A DNA stretch of 17,367 nt from Bacilli bacterium (GTDB taxonomy: Bacteria > Bacillota_I > Bacilli_A > RF39 > UBA660), in contig JAEEMF010000014.1 of the NCBI GenBank assembly GCA_016283075.1, positions 1 to 17,367 of the forward strand. Reading direction: 5' to 3'. A model generated the notes under the pieces. That model searched no databases, had not been told where the DNA came from, and saw only the letters and a list, made by a program, of their open reading frames with translations. Of this stretch, positions 13,558 to 17,367 are shown in pieces. The translations under genes were made by a program, and so were the position numbers. Position 1 is the first letter of the stretch. The number at the start of each line of letters is the position of its first letter.

Positions 13558-14909
13558 TCTAGTATTTCTTCTACTTTCTTTCTATCATTAAAAGGTACTT
13601 TTTTATCTTTATAAACTATATATTCTTCATGACCTTTACCAAGTATTAATAAAATATCATTATTATTTAATAAAGATATACCTTTTTTAATAGCTTCTCC
13701 TCTATCTTCTATTACTTCATAATTTGTATTTGTATTATTTACTAACATATCATCAAATATTTGATGAATATCTTCTTCATGGGGATCATCTATTGTTACT
13801 ATAGTGTATTTGCTATTTTTAGTAGCTATATCCATCATGATAGGTCTTTTTGTTCTTTCACGAGAACCTGTGCATCCAAATACGGTATAAACATTATTAT
13901 GATTAATGTTATTTACCAAAGCAAATACATTTTCCATAGCATCTGGTGTATGTGCATAATCTATTACAATAGAGTTTGTTTTATATTTAATAATATCTAT
14001 TCTTCCTGGAGGACATTTTAGTAGTTTTACTACTTCTAGTATTTTATTAATATCAAATCCCATATTATCTAGTACTGCTATTACTGATAATAAATTATAT
14101 ACATTATATTTTCCTAGTAGTGGTGAATCTACTAAATATTCTTTATTATTATGTAGATATTTAAAGATAGTATTTTGATTATTATATTCATCATATACTA
14201 CTTTATAATCTCCTCCATTAAATCCATAATATATAGTATTATTTGTTTTAAAATAATCTTTATATTTATCATCGAAGTTTAGTACTGCTAAAGAGTTATT
14301 ACTTAAACAATCAAATAATATTTTTTTAGCATTAGCATAACCTTCCATAGTTTTATGTTCATCTAAATGATCTTCTGTAAGATTAGTAAATACAGCATAT
14401 TTAAATGGTATAGTTTCTAATCTTCTTCTTACTAATCCTTGACTACTAGCTTCTATAGTCATATATCTATATCCTTTATCATAAGCATCTATTAAATACT
14501 CATATAAATCACATATATCTGGACTAGTATTAGGTAAATCACATACCTTACTTTCTAAATAAAATCCTACTGTACCTATATATCCAGCTTTAACACCTAG
14601 TTTATTTAAAGCGTCATATAATAGATAACAAGATGTAGTTTTACCATTAGTACCTGTATATCCTACTATAGTCATTTCTTCTAAATATTTACCATAGTTT
14701 TCTTTTAAATAGTTTTCTAGATAAATTCTTGTATCTGGTACTACTTCATATGGAATAGGATAATCTTTTTCATCCATTACTATTAACTTAGAAGCACCAT
14801 TTTCAATTGCTTTATCTATATAATCATGACCATCACTACTAAAGCCTCTTAAGGCTATAAAGATGTCACCTTTTTTTATTTTTCGTGAATCAGCTTTTAT
14901 ATTAATCAC
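13545..14909 (-). CDS. murE: UDP-MurNAc-tripeptide synthetase MurE (third-residue ligase)
   Basis: Cytosolic ATP-dependent Mur ligase adding the third amino acid to UDP-MurNAc-L-Ala-D-Glu. Signatures: N-terminal DSRKIKKGDIFIALRG with GHDYI; ATP loop GYTGTNGKTT (83-92); EASSQGL (153-159); FTNLTEDHLDEH (174-185); the AKKILFD lysine region (194-200); DYAHTPDAM (317-325); GCTGSRERTKR (345-355); and GKGHE (424-428). The specificity motif reads DDPHEE (374-379), not the DNPR of meso-DAP-adding enzymes. An ATG at 14936 has no ribosome site, while a GTG at 14909 has AGGTGGGTGAT upstream and leaves a normal MurE N-terminus of 454 residues, slightly short; I choose GTG. It is last in the ylmH operon, 43 nt after the transglutaminase-like gene. 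Confidence 0.95.
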   Translation of the reverse strand: MINIKADSRKIKKGDIFIALRGFSSDGHDYIDKAIENGASKLIVMDEKDYPIPYEVVPDTRIYLENYLKENYGKYLEEMTIVGYTGTNGKTTSCYLLYDALNKLGVKAGYIGTVGFYLESKVCDLPNTSPDICDLYEYLIDAYDKGYRYMTIEASSQGLVRRRLETIPFKYAVFTNLTEDHLDEHKTMEGYANAKKILFDCLSNNSLAVLNFDDKYKDYFKTNNTIYYGFNGGDYKVVYDEYNNQNTIFKYLHNNKEYLVDSPLLGKYNVYNLLSVIAVLDNMGFDINKILEVVKLLKCPPGRIDIIKYKTNSIVIDYAHTPDAMENVFALVNNINHNNVYTVFGCTGSRERTKRPIMMDIATKNSKYTIVTIDDPHEEDIHQIFDDMLVNNTNTNYEVIEDRGEAIKKGISLLNNNDILLILGKGHEEYIVYKDKKVPFNDRKKVEEILEMSE

Positions 14910-14936
14910 TTTTATCACCCACCTTGATTTTAACAT

Positions 14937-14972
14937 AAAAAGGATAAAACAATCAAATTACTTTACCCTTTT
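14937..14972 (-). terminator. Possible weak hairpin between transglutaminase-like gene and murE
   Basis: AAAAGGATAAA (14938-14948) pairs with TTTACCCTTTT (14962-14972) with one wobble; 13-nt loop, short T-run after it. AT-rich and long-looped, so probably a partial terminator or chance. Confidence 0.35.
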
Positions 14973-16053
14973 CTACATCATATTTTTTATTAGTTTTACT
15001 TAGTGTAAACTTACATATTTCATCTATAAACTTTTTATAAAAATCTATATTTCTTTCTCTATAAGGAGTATTTATATATTCTAGTAGTTTATTATGTTCA
15101 TTTCTATCAAGTAGACATATATACTTAGTAATAAAACTCATAAACTCTTCATATATCCATTTTTCTTTTATTTCTTTACTCTTTATATCACTATTATCTT
15201 TTTCGATATCTTCTAATATAGAATATATACTTTCATAGAACTCATTTGAATCATGATTATTTAATATTCTATCTATTTTTTCAGAGTTTTCTTTTTCATC
15301 AAAGTTAAATAACTTTTTAGATGGTTCTGCTATATCAGATAAGAATAAACCATCTATATTATATTTAGGATCTACTAGATTAACTATAACAAGACTATGT
15401 CTATCAAGACATACTGGTTTATTCTTTCTTTCCTTTTTAAAAGGAAATGTATTTATAGAGTCATCTTCTTTATGTAAGGAAGAAGTTATTCCTACTCTAC
15501 CAAGTAATTCTACTAATAAATAAGAATATCCTATATTAAGTAAACAATCTCCATCATCAATAAGTCTATTTGTTATAGAACTATAAAAGTTCTTTTCAGG
15601 TATGTAGTTTCTTGCTATATCGTATATTTCATTAAACATTTCATATGGAGTACCTTTAACATTTCTTACTAAGTCACTTAATATATCTTCTTCATCTAGA
15701 TATTCTTTTAAAGAATATCTATAACGATTACTTCTTATATATTGATTTATATTTAAGAATAATATTCTTGTATTATTAAATACATCTCTATTTTTAATAT
15801 TATATTCTACTTCTATTTTCTTACCTAGTTTTTCTACCATTCTAAGTTTAATATATAGCTCAGTAAAATACTCTGTATCATAAATTTCAGAATTATCTAT
15901 TAAATATAGTTTTCTTATTCCAGGAGTACTTATTAAATCATAAAACTCATCATCATCCATAAAAATAGATGCGGTCACATTACTAAGTCTTTTTGATGTA
16001 TTTAAGTACTGTTTTTCATTTAGTACTTCATTTGTTATTTTTTCTAAACCCAT
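14953..16053 (-). CDS. Unknown protein with possible transglutaminase-like Cys-His-Asp core
   Basis: 366 residues, no signal peptide or membrane segment, rich in Lys, Glu and Asn. I do not recognise a named family. The middle part resembles the transglutaminase/papain-like fold: DGDCLLNIGYSYLLVELLGRVGI (Cys 170, then a helix with GYS and LLG), and RHSLVIVNLVDPKYNIDG (His 219, Asp 228), in the order Cys-His-Asp with typical surroundings. The N-terminal third and the alpha-helical C-terminus are unassigned. The stop is TGA, the only TGA stop seen among these genes. Start ATG 16053 has AAGGAAGTGA upstream; the gap to ylmH is 14 nt, so it is co-transcribed with ylmH and murE. A role in cell wall or protein cross-link turnover would be a guess from position alone. 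Confidence 0.6.
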   Translation of the reverse strand: MGLEKITNEVLNEKQYLNTSKRLSNVTASIFMDDDEFYDLISTPGIRKLYLIDNSEIYDTEYFTELYIKLRMVEKLGKKIEVEYNIKNRDVFNNTRILFLNINQYIRSNRYRYSLKEYLDEEDILSDLVRNVKGTPYEMFNEIYDIARNYIPEKNFYSSITNRLIDDGDCLLNIGYSYLLVELLGRVGITSSLHKEDDSINTFPFKKERKNKPVCLDRHSLVIVNLVDPKYNIDGLFLSDIAEPSKKLFNFDEKENSEKIDRILNNHDSNEFYESIYSILEDIEKDNSDIKSKEIKEKWIYEEFMSFITKYICLLDRNEHNKLLEYINTPYRERNIDFYKKFIDEICKFTLSKTNKKYDVEKGKVI

Positions 16054-16067
16054 CTATTTCACTTCCT

Positions 16068-16811
16068 TTAATTATATTTTTTTATATTTAATAAGTAGTT
16101 ACCTTTTTTAGATATTAAAAGTTCACTATCAATTTTAAATTTACCTACTCTTCTTATAGATATTATATCTCCAATACTAATAGTTTTACTAGGATTATTT
16201 ACTTCTTCATAGTTAATTAGTACCATTCCGTCTTTTATATATTTAGTACTATCGTTTCTACTAAGATTAGATAGTTTTCCAACTATAACATCTAATCTAT
16301 AACTAGGTACTACTACTTTAATATCCATAAATCTATCTCTATCAAGAATTATTTCATCAGTTTTTTCTATATCAATATAAGTATTTTTTATCATATTAAA
16401 CTGATTTTCTATAACCGGATTTAATCTAGTTAAATTAGTAAAATATACATAATCATTTGATATAAAGATATCTCCTATACTAGAATTATCATATCCTAAA
16501 GAAAATAGAGTTCCTAATATATCTTTATGTTTAAAATCAGTATTCTTTATTTTATATGTAGTAACAAAGTTATCATATTTTCCAAAATATATAATACTTT
16601 TTTCACACTCATCTATTTTTTTATATATATTATAAGTAATCTTATTTCTTTTTAAGATATCAGTTACTACTTTAAGTTCTCTTTCATCTAAAAAGTTAGA
16701 ATATGTATTAATACCAGTTTTATCATACTTAATATATTTATCTAGAATACTACTAACTAGTACTCTATCTTTACTTAATGCTGATTTTAATATTAGGTCT
16801 TTATTTATCAT
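16068..16811 (-). CDS. ylmH: YlmH-type S4-domain RNA-binding protein
   Basis: 247 residues, close to YlmH family length. Seen in order: FLDERELKVVTDIL (the FLDPREQ-like motif), YFGKYDNF (degenerate GGY..aER region), HKDILGTLFSLGYDNSSIGDIF near 95-116 (equivalent to HrDyLGalLglGI..e.iGDI), then a C-terminal S4 domain from about 170: YRLDVIVGKLSNLSRNDSTKYIKDGMVLIN and ISIGDIISIRRVGKF. YlmH proteins act in ribosome quality control and ribosome-associated RNA binding and are found near division genes in Firmicutes. Here murE is two genes downstream. A GTG at 16820 overlaps the ribosome site; ATG 16811 follows AGGTGA by five bases, so I choose 16811. First gene of a three-gene unit. Confidence 0.85.
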   Translation of the reverse strand: MINKDLILKSALSKDRVLVSSILDKYIKYDKTGINTYSNFLDERELKVVTDILKRNKITYNIYKKIDECEKSIIYFGKYDNFVTTYKIKNTDFKHKDILGTLFSLGYDNSSIGDIFISNDYVYFTNLTRLNPVIENQFNMIKNTYIDIEKTDEIILDRDRFMDIKVVVPSYRLDVIVGKLSNLSRNDSTKYIKDGMVLINYEEVNNPSKTISIGDIISIRRVGKFKIDSELLISKKGNYLLNIKKYN

Positions 16812-16828
16812 ATATTTCACCTATAATA

Positions 16829-16837
16829 ATTTTATCA
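16829..16837 (-). promoter_or_regulatory. Tentative extended -10 promoter of ylmH operon
   Basis: TGA-TAAAAT on the minus strand. No -35 is evident and the leader would be very short. The clpB terminator just upstream implies that some promoter lies in this 56-base gap. Confidence 0.3.
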
Positions 16838-16844
16838 TACAAAA

Positions 16845-16869
16845 GAAAAAAGGGATATAAATATCCCTT
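16845..16869 (-). terminator. Terminator of clpB
   Basis: Stem AAGGGATA / TATCCCTT with a 4-nt loop (16850-16869), followed by Ts interrupted by one C on the minus strand. It contains part of the clpB stop codon. Confidence 0.9.
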
Positions 16870-17367
16870 ATTTAATTATAAATTTATTATCTATGTAATC
16901 TATAGTAATAGTACTATTATATGTAATAATACCACTTATAATATTATTTGCTATAAGTGTTTCTATATTTTGACTAACATATCTTTTAATAGGTCTTGCA
17001 CCATAATTTTCATCATATGATGATTCAATTATTGTTTCTCTAGCAGTATTTGTTAAATTAATACTTATTCTTTTGTCTCTTAAACGGTATTCTATTTCTT
17101 TAATAATTTTATCTAGTATAGAATATACGACATCTTTAGATAAAGAGTTAAACATAATTATTTCATCAATACGATTTAAGAATTCTGGTTTAAAGGTATG
17201 ACGAAGTTCATCCATTACTAGTTCACTAGAGTTATCTTTATTATTTAGGATATATTCACTTCCAATATTAGATGTCATGATAATAATCGTATTTTTAAAA
17301 TCTACTGTTCTACCTTGAGAATCAGTAATTCTACCATCATCTAATATTTGAAGTAATATATTAAATA
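16868..17367 (-). CDS. clpB: ClpB-type AAA+ unfoldase, C-terminal 166 codons; 5' part beyond window
   Basis: End of a Hsp100 ATPase. Reading enters the window at FNILLQILDDGRITDSQGRT (second Walker B of the D2 module), then IIIMTSNIGS (sensor 1), FKPEFLNRIDEIIMF (arginine finger), and the D2 small domain with YGARPIKRYVSQNIE (sensor 2) and a short tail ending KFIIK. These motifs are shared by ClpB and ClpC/ClpE; the tail and helix pattern favour ClpB, which rescues aggregated proteins with DnaK. The distinguishing middle domain is outside the window. The first complete codon begins at 17365. The gene ends in its own terminator, so it does not read into ylmH by design. Its promoter and regulation are not visible. 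Confidence 0.8.
   Translation of the reverse strand, partial: FNILLQILDDGRITDSQGRTVDFKNTIIIMTSNIGSEYILNNKDNSSELVMDELRHTFKPEFLNRIDEIIMFNSLSKDVVYSILDKIIKEIEYRLRDKRISINLTNTARETIIESSYDENYGARPIKRYVSQNIETLIANNIISGIITYNSTITIDYIDNKFIIK

Noticed and set aside
14953..14955. TGA stop read as Trp (mycoplasma code)
   Set aside because: Elsewhere Trp is encoded by TGG with no internal TGA in long conserved genes, so TGA is a stop.

Overview
The window is AT-rich, compact, and every convincing gene lies on the minus strand, so the biological reading order runs from high to low coordinates. The sequence points to a low-GC, walled Firmicute/Bacilli-type bacterium: it has a CIRCE/HrcA heat-shock operon, a T-box leader on an aminoacyl-tRNA synthetase operon, a DnaK without the insertion found in Gram-negative DnaK, mraY and murE, YlmH, consensus sigma-A promoters with 17-bp spacers, and AGGAGG-type ribosome binding sites. 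Trp is encoded by TGG and the reading frames are not broken by TGA, so the standard bacterial code applies rather than the mycoplasma code. The overall style resembles uncultured gut Bacilli related to Mollicutes (RF39-like), but that placement is inference.

Layout in transcription order: (1) 3' end of a ClpB-type unfoldase (17367-16868) and terminator. (2) An operon of ylmH, a transglutaminase-like protein of unknown role and murE (16811-13545). (3) mraY (13395-12403). (4) A surface-protein block: a giant prepilin-like protein B with four Ig-like repeats and an ALK-type glycine-rich C-terminus (12225-10012), a stomatin-like SPFH protein (9932-9165), a giant prepilin-like protein A with Ig-like repeats and a thrombospondin type 1 (TSP1) module (9083-7296), and a secreted phage-tail-collar-domain protein (7207-6527). 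(5) A T-box leader with a GUA (Val) specifier, driving an HD-domain hydrolase gene and valS (6520-3011). (6) A short type IV prepilin-like protein C (2912-2415). (7) The hrcA-grpE-dnaK operon behind a promoter flanked by two CIRCE-like operators (2359-1; dnaK runs off the window).

The most unusual content is the surface block. Proteins A and B share the promoter core, leader, prepilin N-terminus, small pilin head and first two Ig-like repeats without any length change over about 300 residues. They then switch to entirely different C-terminal modules, both of types better known from animal extracellular proteins. The small pilin C appears to share the same head. The collar-domain gene has a matching promoter and leader. 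I read this as a pilus-like or pseudopilus-like surface system with exchangeable tips. No assembly ATPase, platform protein or prepilin peptidase lies in this window, so that is inference. The rest is housekeeping: peptidoglycan precursor synthesis (MurE, MraY), protein quality control (ClpB, HrcA, GrpE, DnaK) and valyl-tRNA charging.

No gene-free stretch exceeds 300 bases. The longest, 6257-6526, is filled by the T-box leader and its promoter. No tRNA, rRNA, CRISPR array, insertion sequence or integrase was seen.
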